A stretch of DNA of 64,000 nucleotides. Source: Primula veris. Lineage: Eukaryota > Streptophyta > Magnoliopsida > Ericales > Primulaceae. How positions within the stretch are numbered: the stretch's first letter is position 1; every line of letters starts with the position of its first letter. The DNA lies in NCBI GenBank assembly GCA_963682055.1, contig OY821740.1, positions 44,598,795 to 44,662,794 on the forward strand, written 5' to 3'. Below the pieces are notes generated by a model. That model worked only from the letters and a program-made list of their open reading frames with translations, was not told the origin of the DNA and did no database searches. The translations under genes were made by a program, and so were the position numbers. Shown here one piece after another: positions 22,844 through 34,000 of the stretch.

Positions 22844-25800
22844 TTTTTTATTTTATTTTTTTAGCAAAATATTTTTTTTTTTAAGGGACAGCACCCCATA
22901 TCCATTAGATTTGGGACCAGACTCAGAATACAAACAAAAGTGGCAACTTATTTGTTACCACTTAGAAAACAAAATACAGCAATACTACTTATCAGAGAAT
23001 ACTTAGGCTTCTACCCATTTACCAAACCATCCACTCTATCAGGCTAGATCAACCATCCATATCATTTATGCCTAAAGTTACAAACCCCCATTCTATTCAT
23101 CATAAATTCCCCAAAAACTTTCGGTGGAAGTTCTGTGAAGTGAAAGAAAGTATTATTTCCACATTGTAGACCAAATTTTGCAAGTCCATCGGCCACCATA
23201 TTTTGCTCCCTCCATATATGAGTGATTTTTCCTCCTAGCCAATTTAATAAGAAGTTTATGTCCTATATATTCATGTATTGAACATAAACGCCTTTATTGC
23301 TATTGTACCAGGTTTCCAGAGTTTTCAGGTCTACCTCTACCATAATATTAACCAAATCCAGTTCATAACAAATTTGTAATCCATAGAGCAGGGCCTTGAT
23401 CTCAGCTTCTAATGTGGAATTGCTCTCTAAAGTACAATAGAAACTAAAGATCATATCTCCCATATCATTTCTTAGGATACCTCCACCACTTGCAGCCCTT
23501 GTATTTTTGCAAAAGGCGCCATCAGTGTTTAGTTTTAGCTTCCCAGAAGGAGGCATTAGCCACTTAGTAACAATGCTTCTCTTTATCCTACAAGGAGATG
23601 TGGGAATATGCATTCTCTCTAGTGCCATTTTCTGCATTTCTTTAGTATGCGCTTTAGGCTTAATATTAACATTAAGGTCAATCAACCATTTCTCTACTTT
23701 CAGAATAATATTCTCCTTTTTCATGTCTTCATTCTTGTGTTTGTAATTGACCTTGCTAATCCAAACCTCCCATAAGATTAGGAAAGGGATTAGTTTGGCA
23801 ATAGAGTCCAGTTGGGAGGAACCCGTAAATTTGTGACACCAAAAATACACATAATCTTTCCAGTCTTTAAAGTTTTTTTGGCCTGTTCCAAACACATTAT
23901 AGAAATGTTCCCATACCTCTGTAACAATTTCACTCTCCCCAAAAAGGTGATTCACAGTATCTTCTTTTTTTGTAGTACAACAAGTGCATTTCGAAGCTAA
24001 TTGAATCCCAAATTTCTTTAGATCTCCATCAATTTTGACACCATTGTACCATAGTTTCCAGCAGAAGATCGAGATTTTATGAGGTAAAATAGGGTTCCAT
24101 ACAAATTTAGAGAGATTCCATTTAGTATGTTTTTTCCTGAAAAATTTCCAAGCTTCTTTGGCACTGAGATTTCTATTCATAGCAAAAGGCCAGTATCTTA
24201 TATCATTACCATCTTTAAGCTTTATATCAAGCTTGGCCAATTTTGTTTTTAAATCCTGATCTTGCAATTACTCAAAAATCTCCGAGTTTAGATTCCCATT
24301 CTTCACGACTTGATGAAGTAATAGATCTCTTTTTCGCACAGTGTGAGCTTTACAAAGAGTTTCTTTGTCCATCCAGTTTTCATACCAAAAACTAACATCC
24401 CCTTTTTTAATAAGCCATCTGCTATTTTCCACCAAATTATTGAAAAATTTTGCTAAAAATTTCCAAGTAGTAGAATGACCCGACCTAATATTGGGGTTTG
24501 CCCAATTTAGATCTTTTGTAAAATATTTCTTATGCATAAAGTTGGACCAGAGAGAGTCTTCAGTAAGCATTTTCCAACTCATTTTTGCATGGAAAGCAAT
24601 CATACATTTCTTCATACTTCTCACTCCTATACCTCCTTCTTCTATAGGTCTACAAATTTTCTTCCATGCAATCCAGTGATGATTATTAATATCACCATTC
24701 TTTCCCCAGAAAAAATTAGCAAAGATTTTTTCAATTCTGTCTAGCACTACATTTGAGGGGTTTAGAACAGTGAGCAAGTGCATAGGCATGGTAGTAAGAA
24801 CATGTTTTATCAGAGTGGTTCTACCTCCACTAGTGAGAAGCATACCCTTCCAATTGAAAACTTTTTTATAAATTTTCAAAACCAAATCCTCGTACATGGT
24901 GGCTGTCAAAGTGGAGTGATGTAAGGGAATACCAAGGTAGGTGGTAGGAAAACTTCCTTCACACATGCATGTGGCTCCTTTAATAATGTCTTTTCTTGCT
25001 TGCGTAGACTTGTAAGTAAGAAAAATACTTTTGGAGGCATTGAGCAACTGACCAGAAACGTCTTCATAATCATGAATGAACTTCATTAGTTTAGACAAAC
25101 TGTTCTTACTGCCATTGGTAAAAATAAGCACATCGTCCGCAAAAAGTAGATGAGAGATCTGTGGGCATCTTGCTGGAATAATATAGGGGAGAATTTCACC
25201 ATTATTTACAAGGTTGGATAGTCCCCTACTAAAAACTTCCTCAGATAAAATAAACAAAAGTGGAGACAAGGGATCCCCCTGCTTTACTCCTCTACTAGAT
25301 TGGAAAAACCCAGCAATACCTCCATTTATGTTCAAGGAGTAGAAGGCATTTGTAACACAATTCATAATAAGATTAACCCAATCTAGATCAAACCCATACT
25401 GTAATAAAACCTTCCTCAAAAAGCCCCAATTTACTCTATCGAAAGCTTTTGCCATATCTAGCTTGAAGACTACATTATCCCCTCTGCTTTTGACTTTTAA
25501 GCTCCTCATAAGCTCCTGAGCTAAAAGTATACACTCACTAATCTGCCTTCCATGCACAAATCCATGTTGATTAGGTGAGACCAATTTAGGCATAATGAGA
25601 GCTAATCTGTTAGTTAAAATCTTGGAGATGATTTTATATGTAACTTGACAAATACTTATAGGTCTAAATTGTCCAAAGTTCTTAGGAGAGTCAACTTTAG
25701 GAATGAGAACTATTAACGCAGAAACCCAAGCTTTAGGGAAAATCCCTCCATGAAAAAATTCAAGAACTGCTTCAAATAAATCATCTTTAATTATGTCCCA

Positions 25801-26867
25801 ACAAAAGGTATAGAAAGATGCAGAAAATCCATCAATACCCGGAGCTGAGTCAATAGGGGTAGAGAAAACTGCGTCTTTTACTTCTTCAATGTTGGGAAGA
25901 GCTTTAAGCATGAAATTATCTTCTGCAGATACTAAAGCTGGTACAACTTCAATAAGATGGTCATTATTATTTAGAGACTGTTCTTTTGATAATTGTTTGT
26001 GAAAAAAGGAGACAGCTTCTTCCTTAATTTCATTTACATCTTCAGTGCTAGAACTATTATCCTTTTCGATGCTAGCAATAGGGGCTTTCTTTCTCTTATA
26101 CTTCATCATACTATGAAAGAATTTCGTGTTCCTATCCCCTTCTTTTAGCCATTTGACTCTTGCTTTCTGTTTCAAGAAAATTTCTTCTTGGAGAATAGAG
26201 CATTATATTTAGCAAGAACTTTATTATACTTTTCCACAGTGTCAGTGTTATTACACTGTTTTATCTTTTTCTCCCAGTAGACGAGCTCATCTCTCTGTTG
26301 CGCTACCTTGCTAAAAACATTTCCAAAAGTCTCTCTATTCCAGGCCTTTAATACATGCTTCAAGCTTTTTAGTTTCATGGAAAATTTAGTCATTCCTCTA
26401 GCATAACAAGGCAAATCCCAGCAATTCTTTACAAGTTCCTTAAATCCTTCTTCATTGATCCATGCTCTTTGAAATTTAAATGGACAAGGCCCACCACTAC
26501 CGAAACATTTACTCTTGAGCAGAAGAGGGGCATGATCAGAAACATTTCTCTCGAGATGTTCAAGTTCATAGTTCATGATATTGCACCAGTCAGAGTTAAC
26601 CACCACTCTGTCAAGCCTCTTTAGTTGAAAATCCCCTTTAGATTGCCTACACCAGGTAAAATTTGAGCCCAGATAATTCAAGTCATTTAGTCCACAATCC
26701 AACATGGCTTCAGTAAATTCAGTCATGTCAATTTGCACTCTTCTTTTTCCCCCAAGCTTCTCACTATCACATTTAATTGTGTTAAAATCAACAGCAGCTA
26801 ACCAGGGTAAATTAACCGACAGCATGGCTGAATTTAGTATAGTAGTAGTAGTACTAATGAGACCTCC
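22844..26867 (-). mobile_element. 5'-truncated LINE, copy 2 (about 4.0 kb)
   Basis: The insert lies between 15-bp direct repeats TTGTTATATATACAT at 22829-22843 and 26868-26882. The A-rich tail (plus-strand T runs, 22844-22883) marks minus orientation. It starts inside the endonuclease domain and carries a nearly full reverse transcriptase, zf-RVT and RNase H. The last 35 bp at the 5' junction (26833-26867) are not LINE sequence but a copy of host DNA at 26896-26927. Confidence 0.88.
23067..26832 (-). pseudogene. LINE ORF2: endonuclease fragment, RT, zf-RVT, RNase H
   Basis: The 5' part (26832-26172) is the C-terminal half of the EEP endonuclease (LPWLAAVDFN, LGSNFTWCRQ, RLDRVVVNSDW, VSDHAPLLL). 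The reverse transcriptase (26175-24271) follows with WLKEGDRNTKFFH, FRPISICQVTYKIISK, FVHGRQISE, KLDMAKAFDRVNW, GVKQGDPLSP and the catalytic HLLFADDVLIF. Then come the connector (SFWYENWMD), zf-RVT (CTCCTTKKEDTVNHLFGE) and RNase H (LNTDGAFCKN, TLEAEIKALL, VADGLAKFG). Lesions are a frameshift near 26190 just before EEIFLKQKARVKW, an in-frame TAA at 24270-24268 and an in-frame TAG at 23265-23263. The RNase H reading continues after the TAG to about 23067. The RT core itself is intact, which suggests a relatively young copy. Confidence 0.9.
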
Positions 26868-26882
26868 TTGTTATATATACAT
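26868..26882. repeat. LINE 2 target duplication, right
   Basis: TTGTTATATATACAT is identical to 22829-22843. Confidence 0.82.
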
Positions 26883-27988
26883 ATATGTATAAATATTTAG
26901 TATAGTAGTAGTACTAATGAGACCTCCTTTTTGGGTAGGATGAGTATATATCATTATATTATAATAAGTCAATACAAATCAAATGAGCGGTTCAATTTAG
27001 CAATTTTTTTTAAAAAAATACTCCTATATTTTTTTATTAATTACAATAATAACATGCTCACATAAAAAAATAAAAAAATAAAATAAAAAGTAACACTGTG
27101 TTTTCCTATTTAACAATCAAATATTTTTTTAAGTCTTATACTATTTTTTTTTTGTATTATCCACATATTTGTATCATAACTACACTTATTTTTTATATTT
27201 TAATTACATTACGCATCACACACACAACAGGTATGACACGATTAAGTATACCCTGTTGAATACTTTATATCCAACTAAATATGCTCAATACAATGAACGG
27301 CCAAATTGTAATTCAATGCTTAATGCCTTAATAAATATTTTTATGTTACCATCCGTTTCACATAACTCTTGAGTAACTTGCAACTCTTTATGCATGTATT
27401 ATATATATAGGCGTACGAACACAACAAATTATAAGAAACCAGTCAAGTAAAATAGACCATTGATAATTAAATCATTTATTGTTGACTAAGGCCTTACGTT
27501 TTATATTTGCTAATGGTTACTACTTATGTAATGAACTAAAGACATTTAAAATTTGAAAACTCACACCATGTTTATTAGGCCAATACATGGTTTAAAAAAT
27601 AAATGAAAACGTAACTCCTCCACATTCAAGTTAATTATGAGTGTTCTTGTGACATCTAATTATTACTACTAATTAGTAAGAAAACCGGCAAACTATCAAA
27701 ACCGTAAGATTTTAAAAGTATGATAAAATTATTAGTAAGGAAATAAAAATAAAACACGAAATTTTACAGATCCTACTGTCTATTTTTCTGTCCGCCACTC
27801 TGCATCAAATAGTTCAAAATGACTATACGTTTAGGGTCTGACAACCCACTATCAGTATTGCGGCGCAGATCCAAGACTTCCATCTTGGGCAATTGATCTG
27901 GAAAAAAAATTACGGGCAACACCGATTATATTTTTAATATATTGGATAGTTAAAATAAAAATATTAAATATCAATTGGTTTACAATGT

Positions 27989-28060
27989 GTTACAAGCTCA
28001 AATGGTAGAGTAGTTTAGTATCCAACATATGAGATCATCGGGTCGAAACCCGTAAGTTAC
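27989..28060 (+). other. tRNA-like relic or SINE head
   Basis: A 72-base stretch has an A-box-like D-arm (gctcaaatggtagag) and a B-box-like T-arm (cgggtcgaaacccg), with about 34 bases between them. The ends do not pair as an acceptor stem: both read GTTAC in direct orientation. It is therefore not a working tRNA. It could be a decayed tRNA or the promoter part of a SINE, but no SINE body or target duplication was found. Confidence 0.4.
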
Positions 28061-28296
28061 AATTTATTTTTGTTTTTATTTTGATTTGTATTTTTCGAGA
28101 AAAAAAATCGAACGTTAACCATTACAATATATCCGGCCTGCACCGGCTATCAGGACGAACCCAAGATGAAATTCTTTGGATGGTCATAGTGTTAACCATA
28201 TATGCAACATAACGTAAAATAAATAATGTAAAATATACGCTATAAGAAAAAGTTCATTTAACATCATAAATTTTTTTTAGTTAGGTTGATAAAGTG

Positions 28297-28358
28297 GTTG
28301 TGGTTAGATTTTAGCAACAGTTTAACAACATAATTTGTTGTTAAAATTTAACCACAAC
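28297..28358. repeat. Short imperfect hairpin
   Basis: gttgtggttagattttagc pairs with the inverted ttttaaccacaac-type arm ending at 28358, with a loop near 28325. It may be part of a decayed MITE. Confidence 0.55.
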
Positions 28359-28870
28359 AATTTTTTTTTTTTAAGGATGCTAAATCAAAATTGTCTTTAT
28401 TTAGTGATATTCCGAAGAGATTGGTGTCCCACGAGCTCCTGTTGGGATAAACGCATGTTTAAAGCATTTGGTCTATATAGTAGGTAAAATACAACACAAC
28501 CACCATGCTAGAACAACTCTTTGAGACTAAAGGAGGGGGTATTAATCTATATATATACCGTAAAAAACTGTAAAATGTATGTATAAAAAAATATTTTTTA
28601 AAAATGGTCAGGACGACGGTGGCCACCTTTCAGCCCCTCATTGGGTCGTCCCTACCGTTATTGTATGTTGTGTAAGATAAACTTATTTAATCTGGTTATG
28701 TTGTTACTTACTTTATTTACATATGGAGTTTAAAATGATTATACATGTTTAGTAGTTGGCAGCCCGCTATCGTATGTTGTATAAGATAAAGTTATTCGTT
28801 TTCGTTATGTTGTTTCTTACTTTATTTACATATTGAGTTTAAAATATTTATATATATATATATAATATAT

Positions 28871-29197
28871 GGGATGATATATGGACACCAATGGACATTT
28901 TTTTTTTTTTTAAAAACGCTCCAAATCAATATTTGATTAATGTAAATCTCCACGGTTTTACGACGGGAACACAAATATGCGTCTTGTTTTTTTTTTTTTC
29001 CGAGATGTATAATGACATGTTTTGAATTTTTAAATTTTACCATAATTTCGAAAACATGTCATTATACATCTCGGAAGAAAAAAAACAAGACGCATATTTG
29101 TGTTCCCGTTGTAAAACCATAGAGATTTGCATTAATCAAATTTTAATTTGGAGCATTTTTACAAAAAAATATCTAAATTGATGTTCATATAATCTCT
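28871..29197. mobile_element. Foldback MITE, about 327 bp
   Basis: Two arms of about 150 bp (28871-29024 and 29050-29197) are nearly perfect inverted repeats around a 25-bp AT-rich loop. Shared blocks include acaaatatgcgtcttg, ccgagatgtataatgacatg and tttgattaatg. No ORF is supported. I could not fix the target duplication, so the superfamily is open. A transcript would form a very long, stable hairpin. Confidence 0.82.
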
Positions 29198-29392
29198 CAA
29201 TACACACACGTGTGTTTAGGGCATGTCAGTCAACTATTATATGTGGTGTGTACAAGATAAACTTATTCGTGCTTGTTATGTTGTTATTTACTTTTTTTTT
29301 TACCGCTGTATTATTATATTTTTCGTTTTGATCTACTATGTAATTTCTATTCCGTAACATGACAAGGTAAAATTTTAATATAAAACCTTATA

Positions 29393-29627
29393 CTTCATCA
29401 GTTTTCAATTAATTGTCAATTATGAAATTACATGTAATTTTGACCGGCTTATAACATGTATCAAAATTGTCGAAATGAAAATTTTCAAAACTAAATCATA
29501 TAATTTAATGTTTGAATTATATGATTAAATTTTAAAAAAAATCATTCTGAGAATTTTGTTACAAATTATTGGCCGGTCAAAATTGCACGTAGTTTCGTAA
29601 TGGACAATTAATTGGGAACGGATGGAG
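29393..29627. mobile_element. Stowaway-like MITE
   Basis: A 235-bp palindromic element has its right end reading, inverted, CTCCATCCGTTCCC and its left end cttcatcagtttt. TA lies at 29391-29392 and 29628-29629. The internal arms attaattgtc, gaccggc and caaaattgtc are shared with 17428-17652, so both belong to one family. Confidence 0.78.
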
Positions 29628-29659
29628 TATATAAATATGGAAAATCAAAGAGAAAGTGC

Positions 29660-29870
29660 ATCACGTCCCAAATTGTTTGTGTTATATAAAACTACATGCA
29701 ATTTTACCGACAAATAACTGATATCTAAGTTGTCGAAATCAAAATTTTTAAAAGTTAATCAAACAGTTCAAATGTTAATTTATATTAACAAATTTTAAAA
29801 ATTTACATTTTAATAATTTAAAATCAATATATTTACCGATTAAAATTGGACGCACTTAAATGACTAATAA
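29660..29870. repeat. Decayed third copy of the Stowaway-like family
   Basis: The stretch has the family signatures (aaactacatgcaatttta, aagttgtcgaaatcaaaatt, agttcaaatgttaa) and the matching right arm ending near tggacgcactt. The terminal CTCC motifs are lost. Confidence 0.5.
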
Positions 29871-29899
29871 ATAACAAAGGGGAGAGCGGACCCGTTAGC

Positions 29900-30314
29900 C
29901 CGTTTTGCCTGCAAAAAAAATGGGTCGCTGTATCTCTCTCTCCCTCTCTTCTCCTCTCCTCCAACTCCAACAACAACACAAACTTTCTCTGCGTGTGCTT
30001 ATTAGTACAATTATTATGCACAGTCATAATAATAATAACCAATCTATTATCTCCTTCCCTTATCTTCAGCCGTCGGATTATTCACATAGGCCCACACTTA
30101 ATCCGACGGCTCTCATTCTTATCCCTCGTCTTCTTCACCCTTCTTTTTACCCCATCTTTTTCTTTTCTCTTTATTATCTCTCTCTATTATTTCTCTATTT
30201 TTTATTAACCGCCCCTGTTTCCTCAGCTAGGGTTCCATAATATATTTATTCACTTTCTCTCTCTATGATTTCTCGATCCTCGTCCCTCTCTCACTAGAAT
30301 TTCCCTCTCTACAG
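29900..30314 (+). promoter_or_regulatory. Promoter/5' UTR region of the NFRKB-type gene
   Basis: This CT-rich region has many TCTC runs, typical of plant housekeeping promoters and leaders, and ends at an exon-like junction CTACAG followed by GTAACG (30315). I see no clear TATA box at a fixed distance. Confidence 0.45.
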
Positions 30315-31001
30315 GTAACGTCGATCCATTCTTTTTACTCCCTCTCTCTCTCTCTCTATCTATTTGATTTTCTTTTTGGAGTTTTGTTGAGTTAAAAGGA
30401 TTATAATTGGGATAATATTAGACATTAATCTATAGATAAAATAAAAGAACTAGGAAATCATCCTGAATTTTTAACTGAAAAGTATTAGCTGTATACTAAT
30501 TGTCGGATCGGACTTCTGTACTTGGTGCGAATTTATGCAAATTCGAAAAATTATCATAGTTATGTACTATTTGTTCGATTGCACTCGTGTATTTGTTGCC
30601 AATCTATGCAAATTCAAACAATTATCATAGTTATGTACGATTTGTCCAATTGCACTTTTGTACTAGGTGCCAATCTATTTAAATCTAAGTGATTCTTATA
30701 CCATAGTTAACGTTTAAATTTATTAAGAACTGTTGGATTTTCTTAGGTTGGTTGGTATACTGATTGCGAGACTTTATGTAGAGTGGCGTGTGAATTGTGT
30801 AATGTTTACAGATTGGTGTACTAATTGTTTTATTTCGTGTAAATTGGTGGCTAAATTATAATAAACTTAATTTTATACTGTACTAAGTACTAGGACGAGT
30901 CTGTGTACAAAGGTGATATTTTTCTCATTATCTGTGTTAAAGGTAAGTTATTGGTGGTGATAATCTCTCATTGTGTTTTATGTGTCTGCTTGTTTTTACA
31001 G
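30315..31001 (+). other. Predicted 5' UTR intron of the NFRKB-type gene
   Basis: The donor is ACAG/GTAACG at 30315 and the acceptor is TTGTTTTTACAG ending at 31001. Introns in the leader often raise expression in plants. A 71-bp tandem repeat (starts at 30517, 30588 and 30659, with a partial copy from about 30490) lies inside it. Confidence 0.65.
30490..30690 (+). repeat. 71-bp tandem repeat in the UTR intron
   Basis: About 2.7 copies contain tgcaaattc and attatcatagttatgtac. The unit starts tgtact/tgtatt at 30517, 30588 and 30659. Confidence 0.8.
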
Positions 31002-31068
31002 GATTTTGGGTATTTTTTGAAACCAAGATTGGGGTCACTTCTTTTAGTTGATTTCCTGATTGTGCTAT

Positions 31069-34000
31069 ATGGCTATTGAAAAGAATAGTTTTAAGGTATC
31101 AAGGCTAGAATCAGAATTTTCGCCACGTGGGACTAAGATTATGTCTAGTGGGGATGATGAGATTTTAAGGCGTGGGTTGGGGGAAGAATCCGACAATGAT
31201 GACGTGATTAATGATTGTGATTCGGGGGCTGGCTCGGACGATTTCGATTTGATGGAATTAGGGGAAGTTGGGGAAGAGTTTTGCCACGTTGCCGATCAAA
31301 CGTGTAGCATCCCTCTCGATTTATACGATCTTTCTGGTTTAAGTGAGATACTATGTATGGAAGTTTGGAATGAGAGTTTAACTGAGGAAGAGAGATTTAG
31401 CCTCACGAAATATCTTCCAGATTTGGACCAAGAGATGTATTTGCGGACTTTGAAACAACTTCTTATTGGTTCTAACATGCACTTTGGTAGCCCCCTCTCC
31501 AAACTTTTCGATATGATGAAGGGAGGACTTTGTGAGCCTAGGGTTTCTTTGTATCGACAAGGGATGATGTACTTTCAGAAACGCCAGCACAGCCATTTCG
31601 TGCGTAAGTATCACAACAAGATGACCGTTGATCTTCACCAGATTAAGGATGCTTGGCTTAGTTGTAACGGGTATAGTATCAAAGAGAAGCTTCAAGTTTT
31701 GAATATAGTCAAAAGTCAGAAGAGTCTAATGAATGAAAATGTGGAGGTATTGGGGTCCGATGCCTCTGAAGGAAAGGAAGCAGGGGGAGTTTTTTGGAGA
31801 AAAAATAAAAAATTAATGCTTCCTTATCAGGATAAAGCAATGCGATTGAGAGAGGAAAAACTTGAGATGACTAATCCGAAAGGATCACCGACTTTTGCTG
31901 GGACAAAGACATCCTTCTCTAAAGACGTAGGTCATCCTTTTCCTTCCGGTGACAATGGTTTAGAAATGATGTCAAGTCGTTCTGATCTATATTTGAGAGC
32001 CAGTCGGCAAAATATGTTTGCAGGTTATGGTTTAGAGGCAAAAGTTCCTATGAGGGGTGGGATAAAAAATGCATATGATGAGGAAACAAGACATGAAACA
32101 AGTGGGCCTTTGATGATTGGAAAAAAGATTGAAGGTTTAAAATATGACGAGTATAGCAACGATTATTTCATGGGTTACCCTGGGTCTTCGCGGAAAGACT
32201 TACATCCTCATGCGGGCAAAAGAATTGTGGATAAATTGTCTGATATTAAGTTTTTGACTTCAAAGCCATCTAAAACTAGAAGATTTGACGATATGGTTAA
32301 GTATCCTGTGAATACAAGCTACACTAAGAACTCATTACTGACAAGTAGCCGGTATGATTCATATAATGGGTTTGACCCGTTTTTGCAAAATAAAGCTCAT
32401 CGCGAAGCTTTTTCTACCGACATGTCACCTGTATATGAAAGTGGCTCATCAGATTACAAGCTTGCTGATAGGAGATATTTTCCTGAATATCATTCTAAGT
32501 ATTTGCAGGAAAATAGCAGAGCAAACTCTATGCAGAATGGAGGGCATATGAGAAGATACGAGGAAACAGAATCCGACTCATCTGAGCCTATTGACGATGA
32601 TGAAGACAACAATCCTCTGATGAGAAGCAAACTGGCATACCCACGCGAGGACGTAAATAGTCCTTTCATTAAAACTAAAAAGGCTAAAATCAGTCAGAAA
32701 ATAGACAACGGTCATTTACGTAATTCGGCTTATAAAATCTCTGAAATGCGCTTGCAAGGGACTCACAGTGACGTGTTTGACGGACCTCTCCGAAAATCAC
32801 ATTTAACAGGGAGAGAACAAAAAGGCAATTATGGTCATCATCTACAGGAGTATGTTCTTCATGATGAGGAGGGTTCACTTAGGGCAAGGAAATTAGCAGA
32901 CGATACTGGTTTTGTTGCTAGTTCTAGGATTTTTTTTAACAAGCTTGAAACCACTGGTGATGACCGTAATGGATTAAATAATGCTTCGTTATCATTACCA
33001 AAGTGGAAGGTGACTGATCTTAATGTCAACCAATCTAAACAGCAAACTGGTTCCGCAAATTCCTCAAAGAAACGAGGAAAAAGGCCTGTAGATGATGACT
33101 TACAAATAAAGAATTCCGACCCCTCTGTTACTGAAATGGGTCATGCAGATATAGTCCAAGAACCTAAATCACAGAAGAAGCCATTCACCTTAATAACACC
33201 CACAGTTCAATCAGGCTTCTCATTCTCTGTCATTCATCTCCTATCAGCCGTTCGCATGGCAATGATAACTATGCTTCCAGAAGATTCTTTGGAGATCGGT
33301 GGAACAAATGGTGTTAATTTACGTGATGACTTGAATATGAATAAACCAGAACTTCCAATTAAATCGAAAGTTCCCTCTCTAACAGTACAAGTTATCGTTA
33401 ACCGTGTGAGGTCAAACCCAGGGGATCCTTGCATACTCGAAACTCAGGAACCACTTCAGGATTTGGTTAGAGGAGTTCTTAAGATATTCTCATCGAAAAC
33501 TGCTCCTTTAGGAGCAAAAGGGTGGAAATCCCTTGTATCTTATGAAAAAACTACTAAAAGTTGGTCATGGACCGGTCCAGTACCTCAAGTATTACTAGAA
33601 AATGATATTAGTGAAGAAGTGACATCTCCTGAAGCTTGGCTTATTCCTCATAAGATGCTTGTAAAGTTAGTTGATGCATTTGCTAATTGGCTAAAAAGCG
33701 GTCAAGAAACCCTTCGGCAAATCGGAAGTCTTCCTAACCCTCCTTTGTCGCTTATGCAGTTTAATTCCGATGAGAAAGAAAGGTTTAAAGACCTAAGGGC
33801 CCAGAAGAGTCTTAACACCATTAGCCCTAGCACTGAAGATATAAGAGATTACTTTCGGAAGGAAGAATTTCTAAGGTACTCAATTCCTGATAGGGCTTTT
33901 TCTTACACAGCTATTGATGGGAAAAAATCATTTGTTGCTCCATTAAGGAGGTGTGGTGGTAAACCAACATCGAAAGCACGCGATCATTTTATGTTGAAAC

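Larger units (their letters stand above)
26883..28870. other. AT-rich intergenic with repeat fragments
   Basis: I see no protein gene. It contains the source of the LINE 2 junction filler (26896-26929), a tRNA-like stretch (27989-28060) and a 60-bp hairpin (28297-28358). Confidence 0.5.

Noticed and set aside
29833..30240. Short frames in the CT-rich promoter region of the NFRKB-type gene
   Set aside because: They are low complexity from TCTC runs, on both strands, and are better read as leader or promoter.
31060..31068. Start of the NFRKB-type protein nine bases upstream (TTG)
   Set aside because: TTG is not a plausible plant start; the ATG at 31069 follows in frame and gives the expected N-terminus.
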